Shown here piece by piece: positions 1 to 12,847 of a stretch of DNA of 64,000 nucleotides; position 1 is the first letter of the stretch; each line of letters begins with the position of its first letter. Below the pieces are notes generated by a model, which ran no database searches, had not been told where the DNA came from, and worked only from the letters and a program-made list of their open reading frames with translations. Position numbers and translations under genes: made by a program. Origin of the DNA: Ectocarpus siliculosus (lineage: Eukaryota > Sar > Phaeophyceae > Ectocarpales > Ectocarpaceae); contig FN649727.1 in NCBI GenBank assembly GCA_000310025.1, positions 8,722,813 through 8,786,812 of the forward strand, read 5' to 3'.

Positions 1-1758
1 ATGCCGCCCTTCAAGAGACGGTGTGCATCGACAGTCGAAGCAATTTGTTTTGGAACAGCAATCACTGGTTACCGACACTCGCATGTACGCACAGAGGGCT
101 TACGTCCTTTTCGCTTTCGTGCATGCTTCTTTAGTCTCGGTGTGCGTAGTGTTGTCGCTTGAATACCATTTTTATCACCTCCCCTCCTTCGATAATCGTG
201 ATGTGAGAAGCCATTTGGTTGGAGTGTATCACTGCGATGGCACGGCGAGAACGGTGGGTCTGGAACTGCATCCACAGATGCCTCAAGGGCACGACGAGAA
301 CGAATACGAACAAGACCAGAGGCCGTGAACTTCAACAAAGGGTACCGCAGAACACAGAGGCTATCCTGGCGGACCTTTGCCCCTGAAAATGGTGCCAAAG
401 ATGACCACTGGTCAGAAGGTCTACAACCCGCGTTACGCTAGTGGTGGACGAGACTCCGCACGGCAGATTTTTGGGCCACGTGGCCGTGGACTTTTGACAC
501 ATTTTGTGGCCAAGGGTAGTCCTACAATTTGGGTACAAGTTTCTTTTTTGTTCTTTGGGCTGCGGTTTCGTACTCGTCAGCGGGCCTGTATGGACATAGC
601 GCTACAGAGGTTGGGATGTCCTCATCATACGGACCGATCGCTCGAATGAAGCCCTCTCGTCTTCCGAGTAACCTGCGAGCGAAACTCGACTCGCGGTTCA
701 AGTGTTTATGTGACGCTGACCATGGTTCTTTGGTGCAATTCCACCTGCTAAGAGAGCTTGGCGGTCTTCCTGGTAGCCTCGGTTGTAGCTTACCGTTCAG
801 ATTTCAGAGATCTGTAGATTTGGTCCAGCACTAGGCAGAGTTCCTTCCATTCTTGACACCCACTTACAGAATAGACTCGGTAGTGGGTAGCGGCGTCTAA
901 CGGAAGCACCCATACCAGCATGGACAAAATACAACGACGCTCGATCGGTCACCAATTAGGCGATGGCCAACACGCAGCATGATTCGGAAATTGTCCATGC
1001 CAGAAGCTGTCGCCCATGTGCACATATACCTCTACTCGACTTTGAAAGATGCCGGGCGGTGATGGCTCAACCAACGTCACGTACAGCAATCGGGGTTGTC
1101 TCATTCCGCGCCCATTTTCTGCGCGCGATTGCAGACCCATTCCAAATGAGCACTGTAGTGTAGCCCCCACAACCTTCGGACGATGAAGATGCCAGAACAG
1201 ACCCCCCTCTCTCGTCGTCCTCTGCGTGGCGTCCCGCACCGAGGATGGTGATTTTGGGGCACACGGTCGCGATGGTTACAGTCGATAACATACAAACTTC
1301 TGCTTAGGGGGGGCGGGGGGGGGGGGGCAAACAGTTCGAGAGCACTACTGCGCGCTCAACTAAATACGCTCAAAAATAAATCCAGTCGAGCAACAGGAAT
1401 CAGCACGTGGGAAGCGCAAGAAAATCCGGATGCGGGAGGAACCCGAGTCACGAAAACATCGCAATAGTGATCTCGTAGAGGGGTCTCTGATCGATGCTAC
1501 CCCTCCAACAGGCTCAACATCACGTACGTACATATTCGAAACATTAGGCGACCTGCATCACACGTCATCACCAAGTACCCTCCGAGCCCGCCCCCGTCCC
1601 GCCCAAAAAAAACGAAACAACACAATAAAATCGACTGTCTACGGAGTCCTCACCAACAAACACATGACCAACATGACGAAAAGTACCACGGCAGACCAAA
1701 CACTCGTCGTACTCTAAACGATACTGACAGCACTAAATAGGGACTGTTCACCCCGTCC
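1..1758. other. Window edge without a supported gene
   Basis: I see no exon here that joins in phase to a neighbour or resembles a known family. The open frames are short and overlap on both strands, as expected by chance. There is a G-rich run near 1309-1327. The stretch lies downstream of the stop of the minus-strand TMEM143-like gene, so part of it could be that gene's 3' untranslated region. Confidence 0.5.
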
Positions 1759-4700
1759 TCAATCGCTGGCCCCACCAATCCTTCGCCACGGCGTGCTTGG
1801 CTCCCCGGAGCCACGGCTCCCCGCATCACTAAATCGTTCTGGTGGAGGTTCCACAAGTTCGGACCATATTGACTTGAGCTGTTCCACCGCTGCCTCGGGG
1901 TCGAGGAGGCGGTAAAACACGACGGCCGAGCTACCAACTGCCGATCCTCCTGGCGGCTTAGCTTGGGGTGGCGCTGTTGGCGCTGCTACAGCGGATGCAG
2001 CAGTCGTGCTCAGGTCCTCAAGAGCCAACGGTAACGAGCACGAGCCGTCCTTGCCAGTGTTCGAGTCCCCTCCGCCCTCCCGCCCGGGTTCGTCCAGCCG
2101 AACAAGAATCTGTGGGTTTATTTGTTTGTACATGCGCAAGGTTTGAAAACGATTCTCTGGCAGCCCTTTCAGAAAAACGGAACCAATCCACAACTCGAAA
2201 CGGTGACGGGGGTTCTTGATAGATCGTGGCGCGCGTGGTAGGTCTGGTAAACAAAATAAATTCTGGTACCAAGCGAAGGAGACCAGTGCAAGGGCAAGAT
2301 GAGCGTGGATACTACTATATGTTGCAGAGGACAACACATCCCGCTGAAGCAGTTGGGTCAGGTTTCGCCCTGTGTGGTACTGCTGTGGAGGTCTTGATAT
2401 CCACAGCAACCCATCTGCTGAATATGAGAGCAGGCCTGAGTTTGGGCGCATTTTGAGCCGTGAAAAGCTCCGGATCCTTTCCTGAGCAGCACGCGGCACC
2501 TAACGTACCGTGACGCATCCTAGAAGGCATCGGAGCTTCACCATTTCCGGTCTAATTGGTACATCGTCCTCGTCATGCTCGCTCCTCAAGAATCGACTTT
2601 AGCACCGTCTCCATGCACCGCACCTACTCTGGTCGCAACACGTCGTGGTCAACGTTAACCAGAAATAACATTGCCCCACGCTTCGAGGTCTTCCATCCCT
2701 TCTCGAGTTGCTGGGGGTACCATCGACTACAGCGACCTGAAGTTGACTAACTAACAACGATTCCAAATCTTGACTCGCCTTGAGGTTTTCCAGCTCCTTT
2801 AGCCAGTACGGCACATCCAGCTTGGCCTCCCAGGGTAGCGCAACGCACGCTTTCATCATGGTATCGCAGTGCCGAGACACCGCCGCAATCGACACAGCGG
2901 CCAGCTCGCCCCACTCACACTCCTTGGTGGCACTACTTGCTGCTGGCTCGGGGGCGGTGTCGATAGCGCACTGCAGCAGGGAGGCTGTTTTGCCGAGGCG
3001 AATAGAGAAAGAAAGATTTTTCAGACAAGCGAGGTGATGACTGTCTGGGTGATGGCAGTGTGAAAGCGTGAGGTTTGTCGATAAGTGGTACGCAGTGTGA
3101 GAGCTCCAGCATGCCCAGAAACAATTCTGGTCCACGACATGGAATGCTCAAACAATGGCACAACCTTTCCTGGCTACAGACCTGCATGTATCGGTCTTGC
3201 AAGGTTCGTGTGTACAGCCAAATTCGTACAGAAGTGCGAGCCATGCTTCGAAGACAAGAAAATAGTAGAGACGGTGACATCAGCGCTTCTGTCACCGCCT
3301 CCAACATTTCTTGTTTACGAAGCGTGGCTTACACTTCCGTAAGAATTTGGCGATACAGTACACACGTATCTTACAACACCGATGCATGCAGCTGAAGTCC
3401 TGGAAGATTGTGCCATCCTTTGGGCATGGCACCTCGTGGGAACAGCTGTGTGGTGTGGTAAGCCCCCGAAACGTTGCTGTTACGTGCACAATCGCGTGAC
3501 AACCCCCACACAAAGGATTCGTCGAAAAAAAACGATTCATCATTACACCAAGCGCGCACTGGCAGCATCACGTCCGCTCACCGTACACCATGGCAACGTG
3601 CCGTGACTTTTGCTGCGCTGCCTCCTCCGCAAGATGTCTAAGCACCGGAACATTGGAGCCCATGGTTTTGTCGAGAATGTCGCGAGACACGAACGATTCG
3701 ACGCGGATCTGGCAACAGCCACAGGAACGAATGTATGCAGGCGTTTCAGCAAACCAAACGCCGTACGAGCCAGAAGTAGTAAACGAATGATGTGATACTT
3801 CATGCATCAAGCCCACCACCGCCTTGAAAGTAGAGAAAAGTAGCGATCGGGAGCCAGCCCCATGCACAACAGAATGTGACGACAGACCACAACAACAACA
3901 ACAATAACAACAACGATGATCACGCGCCCGGCTTTCGACTTTCAATATCGAATCGACCAATAGCTTATCGGGTAGCCCACCACAAGGACAGAACCACACG
4001 CCAACTTGCGCCCATGGTGTATGGTATCCCGCTCCGTTGACATTGTCCACCGTGTGAGAAACGCATACAGGATCTCGGGAACGTGTAAACAGCGGTCGAA
4101 AAATGCAGAGCCTTCTCACTGTGGCATTAAAAGCGCAGGCCGCAACGAATGCTGCGGAAGCCGAGCTTGCACGCGTACACAACATTGGAACAGGGCGAAA
4201 TCCGCGTGGTCCTAACCTTGCGTAGCACCGGCTCCATTTCCGGCGCACAGGCCGAGAGATTGGCACCCGCTAACCCCCGGCCGCACGGTGACGAACAACG
4301 ACAAAATACCCCCCTTATGGCGGAGACTCACCCTTGCATTAAGGTAGCCGACGATAGTCCTGATCACCAGCAGCACAACCGACACGGTCGCCGCCGCCAC
4401 GAGCACCGGGGAGTCGAACCGCAAGTTAGCCAGCACCAGTCCCAAACCGACGACGGTGTTTAGATCTAATCGTAGAGCAGTCTTGTTTCGTGACCATCGA
4501 TTGAGTTGGACGCAGGATGTGTGTGACAAGAGCAGGGGGGCGAACCGGTAGGGGGGAGGGGGGGGAGGGCTGAACGTGCAGCATACGTGAAGCGCTGCGA
4601 GCGATTGCTAGCCGCCGAAAGCAGAGGCGGTAGCCGAGGCGCAGCCGGACAACGCCAGCAGCGAAAGCCCGACACTGCTCACACTCGGAAAACACAAGGT

Positions 4701-7700
4701 ACGAAAAACAATATAACTAACATGTGCCAACAGACGGTTTTCGCTGAGCGTTCGACGACAACACGTTGAAATGTTGCAATCAACATGCCATAACTTCGAA
4801 AACGACACAAGAGTATGACCTGAAAACCACAAAGGAGAATCCGAAAACAATTCGAGGAGAGAACAGACACGAAAAAGTGAGAAGCTACGCATATACGAAA
4901 ATAGCACTGCTGCTACGCGTGTGGGTAGCGTGCGACATGGCCAAGCTTTCTCACAGATCGATCCGTGAGGGGCTCCAAAGAATCATCTTTCCGTTCTGTT
5001 CATTCAGACTAGTCTTGTGGGAAAGGTGAGAGTTGCGTACATTGCTCTGCAGATCGATTCATTCGCAGAGAGCTCTTCCAGCCCACGACAAATCAATTTC
5101 AAGCGAGACGTGCACGTCAACCATGAAGCCACGATCAAAAGCATATGCGAGTCGCGTTCGAAAGGTTCATGCACTTGGTTGTGGGCGCCAACAACAAATT
5201 AAGCTACATGTACGCCAAGAACCCCGCCAACAGCAGAATCAAAGACCCCACACAAACAGAACACCAACCCGAGGCTAAAGCCGGTGGAGATCGTCGCTAA
5301 TCCAAGACCCTGAGCGTTTATGGGCATGGTCCGTTCGTTCCTTTCACCTGAGGGCGGACTTCGACCTTCTTGTCCGGCGCGATGGAGTTGAGGTTCACCA
5401 ACGGAACTCCTCGGTACACTCGCAGTTGCAGTCCTAGCCCAGCCGCCTGCGTGTTTTAGCACCATGATTCCCACCAAGGAAAGGATTGAAACCAAGGGCG
5501 CGAATAGGAGAGCCCTGCATGCGACGTGTTGATGCATTTGCTGCAGGCCGTTATAAGAGTCCGGGGCAGGATAGGGAAATCCACTGCAGTTTCTTATTCT
5601 CTCGTGCAGGAAAACTTTCTGCAGGAAATTCCATCATCGTACCAGACATCCCGTTGCGGCAATCAAGTAAACCGCACACGAAATAGCTACCAGCCTAAAA
5701 CCGCGTCGACGGTGCATTAGTCTCCTCGCATGAACCATAAAGTCTACATCATCACCGACCACACCATCCATTGACCGCGTCGTCCATAGTAGAATTGTAG
5801 CACCTGCCCGAGGAACGGGTAATCTGCTTGATCACCACATATCTGATGTATCCACAAAAGGCTACGGAAATCGACACATTGTCCCACCTTGACCTCGTCC
5901 GCGTCGTCTTGAGCGGCGTCCACCTTCTCAACGCCGCGGACTTTGTTGCCGATTTTTGTCCCAGCCCTCAAGAGCGTCGCCAACGTTGCTGGTGTCTTGA
6001 AGATAGGCCGTCGTGTCCTCTTGAAGTACACCACCACCACCTGTCGACATCACCCCAAGACCGGACCGGCAAAAAAAAATCAACCGTCGCGGCCTTAAAG
6101 GAAGGTATGCTGGTGACACCTTCCAAGAACTGAGGAAGTAGGGACATGGCATCAGTGAGCTAGACACAAAAGTATAGCTCGAAGTACAAGCTGCTGGGAC
6201 CATTAGACCGGCGAAAATGCCCCCTGCCGGGCAGAATCTCCCGAGACCCGTTCTTCGACAACGGGGCGGCGACAGCGAGGACACAGCAACAAAAAAGCGA
6301 CGACGTTGGTACGATTTGGTGGAGGAACAGATCCTAGGACGACCTTTCGTAAGGAGAAAAAGGAATCGTTCGATGGTTGCGCATTCCCGATGTTGAGAAT
6401 CCCACCAGCTGGGGGGAAAAATTCCGTCCCTGCCGTTACGACAAACCGATCTCTTAAGGGTGGCATTGATTGAGATACCGTCCTCGAGAGCATCGATCCC
6501 CAGAGGTTTTGTGATGGCGGCGACGGTAGCACATGCCGGCGTACGGATGCAACACAAACCCACAAACGCTTTATGTCTGTAGTGCCCATACCGCCATCCC
6601 ACGCACAACCATCACGCCGCTGTGTAGCCCCTGCTGCCAGCAAGGCCGCTGACACGCAGGTACCTACCTCATCGTACGTCGGCTCCTTCACGGTGCACTT
6701 GGACAACAGCCGAGACAGGGCCGATTTCGACGATTCAATCGACCTAGGTGCAGATTCCGGTCCAATCTGTCCCAGGCTGTTACTGCTGTTCCTGCTGTTG
6801 TTGCTGGTGGTCGCGGCCGCGACGGTCGACTTGCCGGAAGGGCTCAGCCTGCTAGGGCTTAGCACGGAAGCCAGCGTCACCCTGGGGAGCACGGTGGAAG
6901 GGACCCTGCGATGGAGAACGTGGGAGAGGAACACTCACCGGTTTAGGCTTCGGGGGCGGGCGCCGTTTCCAAAAACTGGGATGTTCCATGGACGTTCCAT
7001 GGGCGACTATGAGCAGGCAAATGTAAAACAGCGCTTCTACGGCAATCAAAGAACTTATCCGTTTCAGGGGGAAATAAAACGAGTTGAAGCGCGTGGATCA
7101 TACGCTCCCCCGAATGGTTACGCACCTCCATGCACAAACCACTTACAAAATCCGAAAATTGAAGTCTTGACAACATTGCCAGGACACATCGTCAGTCCGG
7201 CGTGGCCCACACGATTCAGACTCACTCTCCGGGGATAGGAGAATCATCTATCCCCGCACCCTCATCCAAAACGCCATCCTTCGTGCTTTCTCGCCCCGCC
7301 GCCGCCGTCGTATCCGCTGCTGCGGGCACCTCTGGCTCCCAAAACCACGAGTCATCTCCTGGAGGCCACGCCCCGCCCTCGGAGAACTCTTCGAGCTTGA
7401 CGTTAACCTCGCGCATGCCGTAGCGCTGAAGATTCACGGGCCCCCTGCCGTTTCGATGGATGTTAGGTAAGAGCACCGGGAAATGAACATCAAAGAGGGG
7501 TGTTGCGGGAACAGCCAGGCGTGCGGGGGTGGGGGGGGGGGGGGGGTGGTACCGGTTCGAGTAGACGTGTGTTCTTCAATGACACCGCGGTGGTCTTGGC
7601 AACGAAATTGTACGTGCCAGACTCTTGTCATCCTGGACCAACAACCGAAAGTCCATCATGTTCCTCTGCAATGGGAATGAAATCTTGTTGTAGCCGAGCT

Positions 7701-10700
7701 CCCAGGACCAGCAGGCTTTAAATTCTAAACCGCGTATTCGTCCAAATACAAGAAAAACATACAAGAGGCAGGCAGAGACAGGCCGAGACAGGCCGAGACA
7801 GGTAGAAGAAAGAGATCGGGGGCACTGGCCCGTCGAAAACCCTCCGTACCGCAAAGGACAAAAACTGCCTCGAAGACATCAGCGAGAGAGAGAGAGAGAG
7901 AATAACATCACGCAGACACAGACACAGAGAAGCCGAATATCAGCAAGATATGTTCAAAATGAATCATCGAATTCCCTCTTTGCACGGCGCGTCGCAACGA
8001 TCAAGCCCCCACCTGTAAACCATTCTACAGACAACACTACAGGTGGCAGGGTGACAAAGCGGCCGCAATCATTTCCCTCCACTTTCTGATCTCCCCCACC
8101 ACCTCCCCGACCTCATACTCCTCAATCCATGCCGTACCGTCGGGAGTTGCGCCGCAATGCCTCCAGCGCCTCATCTAGGGCCTCCTGCTCCTTCGTCAAG
8201 GCCATCTCCGTCACGTTTGATACCGGGAGGAACTGCGTCAAAGAGTCTCGCTCGAGGCCGAACGCGATGGCCCCCTCCGCGAGGCTGCGGACAACGCTGT
8301 CCTTTCGTCTGGCGAGGTCCCTAGCGTTGTCGGTAGGGAAAAGAAAAGGTAGGGTGCGTTCGGAGTTTTATGCATACGAGTACATGATCTTTGTGGTTGT
8401 CCCCTGGGAAGGCGGGCTCACGTAGGCCCAGCCCCGAAAGAGGCAGCAAGATGTCTGTCGTATTTCCTGGGTGGATTTAGCGTCTCTTGTTTACACTGCC
8501 TTGACAGCGAGCTTGATCACGAGCAGGCGAGTGAACCAAGGACAACGAGTCAGTAAAATAGCAATACCAGCACCAACAGCAACACTAACACCAACGCTGC
8601 GTCCCCAACAACAACGTCGAACAAGACGACAACTTCAACACACAACAACAACAACACGGCAGACAATTTCCCCTTTCTCACCCCAAACAGCGGCATACCT
8701 GGCCACGGTATCCACGGCCCCGACCACTTGCTGTTGGCCAGCCTTCAGGCTATCGGTTACGGACTGCGAAAGCCATCCGACGGCGTTGCTCTGGAGGAGA
8801 CCAAGCAGGGAAGGGGAGAGAAAACAAATGACAACATTGGAGTGTGAACCTATCCGTGAGGCCACCATAGAAAAAATCGGCGCCAGACTCTTCTTTGCAC
8901 AAGCACGTCGTCTGGCTTAACGAAAGTTCTTTGAATCGTGATACGGTATCCTGCGTCTATCTGTGACACAGGCTTCGAGGTAATCGATTGTATCTAAGTG
9001 CCTGTTCGTGTTGTGCCCACAGCATCAGGCCACGCCCAAGCAGCTAATCCCTGGGGTCCTTCTGCGTTGTCCAGGTATCCCTTCACGCTTCGCGTCGCTC
9101 CTTGAATGTTAACGTTTTCGCACGGTGTAGTTCTTATTAACGTTTAGACTCAGACTCGGCTTTGTACCGGGTACCCCCTTGAGGGAGTTATGCAGCGTCC
9201 TTGGTGTGTTTGGAGGGGAATTGTCGTTTCGCTTTACGTCTGGGGATGTTGTAGGAGCTCCCAATAAATAACCAACCGCAACCATACGCATGACCTCCCA
9301 AACACACCTGCAAGTAGTCTAGCTTCTTGAGCAGAAGCCTTCCCCTCGTCTCCTCAACGCCATTACCCCTCCAGAAGACCAGCAGCCGCCCCTCGAACGG
9401 CAGCATGGCGCGTTCGCTGTCCCTGATACGCTTCGCCGCAGCAGCGGCGTCCTCGCCTCGGGAATCGTTCGCTGCCCCGTCCCACTCCACATCACGACAC
9501 CGACGGCGCAGCAGCTCGTACACGTTCGCCAAGCTACCGAAGACCGGCCGAACACCAGCGGCGGTGGGGAACTCCGCAGCAAGAGCCTGGGTTCCGGTGA
9601 AAAACGTGCATGGGGGAGTATGCGTGAGTCGGAGGAGTCCTTCTCAGCGTAGAAGAAGCACCCAACTGACGCGGGAGTGCTGCACCAGTCTTAAGCCGAA
9701 CAAGGGGCAAGTGGTTCGGGTGGGCATGCCGAGATACTGCGTGGCGGTGTTGCCGTATTGACTAACAGCATTGTGGTGAGTGGTGACCGTCTACAGCATC
9801 ACCACGGAGAGGGTCGAGGGCGTTGAGATGGATGGAATGCATTGGGGTGCGGGACCAGGTTATCGCCCTCGTCCACAACATGCTATGTAGGCCCGGTCGG
9901 AGAAAACTATCGAGAGTGAACCAAGAACCGATCCTGCTGAGAGAGCGGCAACCTACGAAGTCATCCCAAGCGCCGAACGCATGGAACTACCAAATCGGTT
10001 TCCACGTTCACCTGCGACATCATGACATCTCGGGCGCCGATGGGACTGAACATGGCGTTCCGCACGAGTTCGTCCACAAGCTCTAGCAGAGGCACCGCCG
10101 CGGTCTCATCAGCCCTGTCGACAATATGGCGGCTATCATCGCCGCGACCGTTACGCTTCTTGCCCCCTCCGCTCCGTTTTCCTCGTCGTTTACCCGCGAC
10201 AACTACTGCTGCCGGGGCCGGAGGAGCCTCTCCCGCGTCTCCGATAGCATCGGCCTCGATTTTCTTCTTTCGCCGCAGGCTTTCTCTCCATCTGCCGCGC
10301 TTGCTCCTCCCGCTGTCGCCGGCGTTCTTTGGACCCCCCTTAGTGGTAGCCATCGCCGTCCCCGGGGTCTCGTCGTCGCCAGCACTCCCTTCCCCCTTAG
10401 CGCCCCCTTCTTTCGTAGTCTGCCCCTCTTGCGGCTGTGGTGCTTGTAGTAGCTCGCCGCCGCCGGCACCTCGACTGCCACGGCCGGCGGTGGTGCAGTC
10501 GCGCCCCCCCCCCCAGAACGAAGTCGGCGTTGGCCCTGTCCACCTTCACCGAGAACTCGGTCCGGAAGACGCTCTCCAGGGTCTTGCAGAACCTCTCCAT
10601 CGACACGCGGGTCGCATCCCCGCCGCCAAGGGAGTCCGCCGCGGCTTGCGAGATGTCCGCCAGCGGCACCGGCACCACGTCCTTCACCGGAACCAGCACG

Positions 10701-11089
10701 TTAACGTCGGTGTCCTCGGGGCCCGGCTCGGTGATGCCGACGAGAACTTCGCATCCGCTCTTCGCTGCCGTCGCAGCCAGGCGCGAAGGAGGCCGGCTGG
10801 CTGGCCGCTGTGCTCCGGCGGGGGTCACCCCTCCATTGCTGGTGGGGCTGCTGGTGTTCGGTAGGTTCTCACCTCTTTGCGGCGGCGTTTTCTTCCTGTT
10901 TGAGGCCCGATCGTCGTCGGATGCGCCACGTCTCGTTGAACGAAGGACGGCGGTTGTTGTTGGTCTCAACGAGCCTTGCCGCGGTGCAACGTTTTCACCG
11001 CCCGGTGGGCTTAATGTTGTCTCACGGCGGGGGCTGTAACGCCTACCCGCAGCCGCCCTGGGGTGGAGTGGCAATGCGATTGCACGCAA
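1759..11089 (-). CDS. TMEM143/DUF3754-family membrane protein, multi-exon, 5' end unresolved
   Basis: Supported exons, in coding order: about 11089-10012, 9586-9308, 8790-8699, 8320-8138, about 7715-7226, 6905-6668, 6040-5888, possibly 5514-5463, 4465-4332, 3708-3582, 2984-2737 and about 2149-1759 (stop TGA 1761-1759). Most junctions agree in phase. Family landmarks appear in order: NVLVPVKDVVPVPLADI with a following RFCKTLESVFRTEFSVKV (N-terminal DUF3754), LLVFWRGNGVEETRG, EVVVVYFKRTRRPIFKTPAT (the position of 'lKsFKDtP' in TMEM143), a hydrophobic pair around VLVAAATVSVVLLVIRTIVG, then NVPVLRHLAEEAAQQK and HVAMVYASLL, matching the family's post-membrane helix. TMEM143 in animals is mitochondrial; location here is inference. 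The region between the WRGNG and VYFKRT blocks (8790-6668) is an insertion relative to animal TMEM143. No ATG precedes the first supported exon, so the start lies upstream in an unseen exon. The C-terminal exons between 2737 and 2149 are unresolved. The frame is broken at two C-runs (see findings). Confidence 0.72.
7882..7902. repeat. (GA)n microsatellite
   Basis: A short GA run in the intron between the 8320-8138 and 7715-7226 exons of the TMEM143-like gene. On the coding strand it reads as a CT tract. It is followed downstream on that strand by a tandem of CTGTCTCGGC-type decamers around 7770-7800. Confidence 0.85.
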
Positions 11090-12070
11090 GTACAGTCAAA
11101 TGGCGATGGTTGCTATATATTGGTGCGGGGATGGGTGTGGTACTCCTTATGTATGCCGATAGTCGCCAGGTGCCCCTGCATGGCGCCGGTGATTTTGCTG
11201 GGCACAGACTGAATCACCAAGGCATTATGTACATTGAATATTGCCGGTGTTATTGACGGGCCCCCACTGCTGTATCGATGATGGTTGAGGTGGAATCCAA
11301 TGCACCGTTACATGGACTCGTTGGTTCGGGCGAAACATCCAGCACGGAGGCTTGTCGGTAAAGATGTGAACATCAGCAACAGCACGCTTCAAGATGGGAA
11401 ACCATCTGAACAGCAAACACGACTCGGTGCTCGTCCACTTCGCCACTAGAACAGCCTAGCGATAGCAGTAACAGCGGTGCAAAATTGCTACCAGGTACCA
11501 GGTACATAGCAAATGCATCGAACAAACCCCAATAGTCTGCATGCGATTGGGCGGCAGTTTTAGGCGGTTCGGCTCACATGCTGTTGGCAGGAAACGACGC
11601 CGACCTCCCGGTTGGGCACACGAACGCGTGCACCGCTGCTCTATGCAACAGCAACGTTGGTACCGCCACCAATACGAAGGTGAACCAACCGAGCAGCATG
11701 TTTGAGGCCTCGGGCAAAGTCGATGTGTACTCGCCTGCTGAAAGATGGATGAGGTCAAAACGGCCGGACGTCGGAAATGTGGGCGTTCACAGACCTGCGA
11801 AGCGTTGTCGATAAAGGGGCTGAGACGGACAGTGCCGTGTGGTGCGCGCTTGCGAGACAAGCACGCTCCTCGCATGTAACCAACACATCGCCGTGTACCG
11901 TGCTCGGTCTAGAAAGGGGAGAGAGAGTTTTGTGAAGTTGTCTCTCTCCTTTTCACGCATAGGTCCGACTACTGCGTACAGTAGTGCCTTCTCGACGCTA
12001 TTTGATGTTGAAGGACCCACCAGCCGCTCTGCTCCTACTGCTGTCGACCTGACCTGGGAGCAGCCCGATC
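11090..12070. promoter_or_regulatory. Divergent intergenic region between TMEM143-like and PPR genes
   Basis: The minus-strand TMEM143-like gene begins somewhere at or above 11089 and the plus-strand PPR gene has its ATG at 12071. The two therefore diverge from this stretch of about 1 kb, which should hold both promoters and probably the missing first exon of the minus-strand gene. I see no convincing TATA box. An imperfect GAGAGAG/CTCTCTC inverted pair occurs near 11920-11952. Confidence 0.4.
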
Positions 12071-12787
12071 ATGAACGACCTCTCGTCATCACCACCATCA
12101 ACCCATACAGCACGACCGCACCACAGCTGCCGGCGAAAGCAACACCAACGCCGAAAAGAAGGCAGGCTCAACGCGTCGGCGCTGCTTCTCTCGACCGTCC
12201 TCCTCGCTGACAACCCGGAGCGCGCGCTAGGATGGGTGCACCACAGCAGTACCAGTACCAGTACTCGACATGCTGGCACTGGACGACGACATCATGGCAG
12301 CAGTCCGGCCTCCGTTCCTCCAGCAGTAGCACCATCTCCAGTGCCGAGGCTGCGGCTGCTGCACCTATTGGCATTGCAAGGACAACGTTCGGGATGTCGG
12401 CTTCCTTCTCGCCTGTCATCGGGTGCACCTAGCGCCGAGCTCGGGCAGTCGTCGGAGGCGCTGGCGGTTGAAGAAGCGCTTGCACGAGCAGCGGAGCGGA
12501 CGGCGGTTGCTGCTGCTGCTGCTGGAAGCACCGGCGCTGCTGTCGCAAGAGCTAGTCCAGTGGAGAAGCGGGGCGGGGGGGGGGAATGGACAGAGGCGAT
12601 AGAACAGCTGGAAAAGGAAAGGGGCGGAGGGCAGACACCGGTGAGTTGCTGCTTTGTGCACAACCCCCGTACAAACCCTATTGATCATCAGCTTTTCACC
12701 TGCCCCGCAACCCATTGTTTATGCTGTATACATGCATCAGCAGAGCCACAGGATGAATCGCCACGGGAATGAGGAAGACACGAAGTT

Positions 12788-12847
<60 letters not shown>

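Noticed and set aside
1430-1717. Plus-strand 95-codon frame near the left edge
   Set aside because: No homology, biased composition, no splice context.
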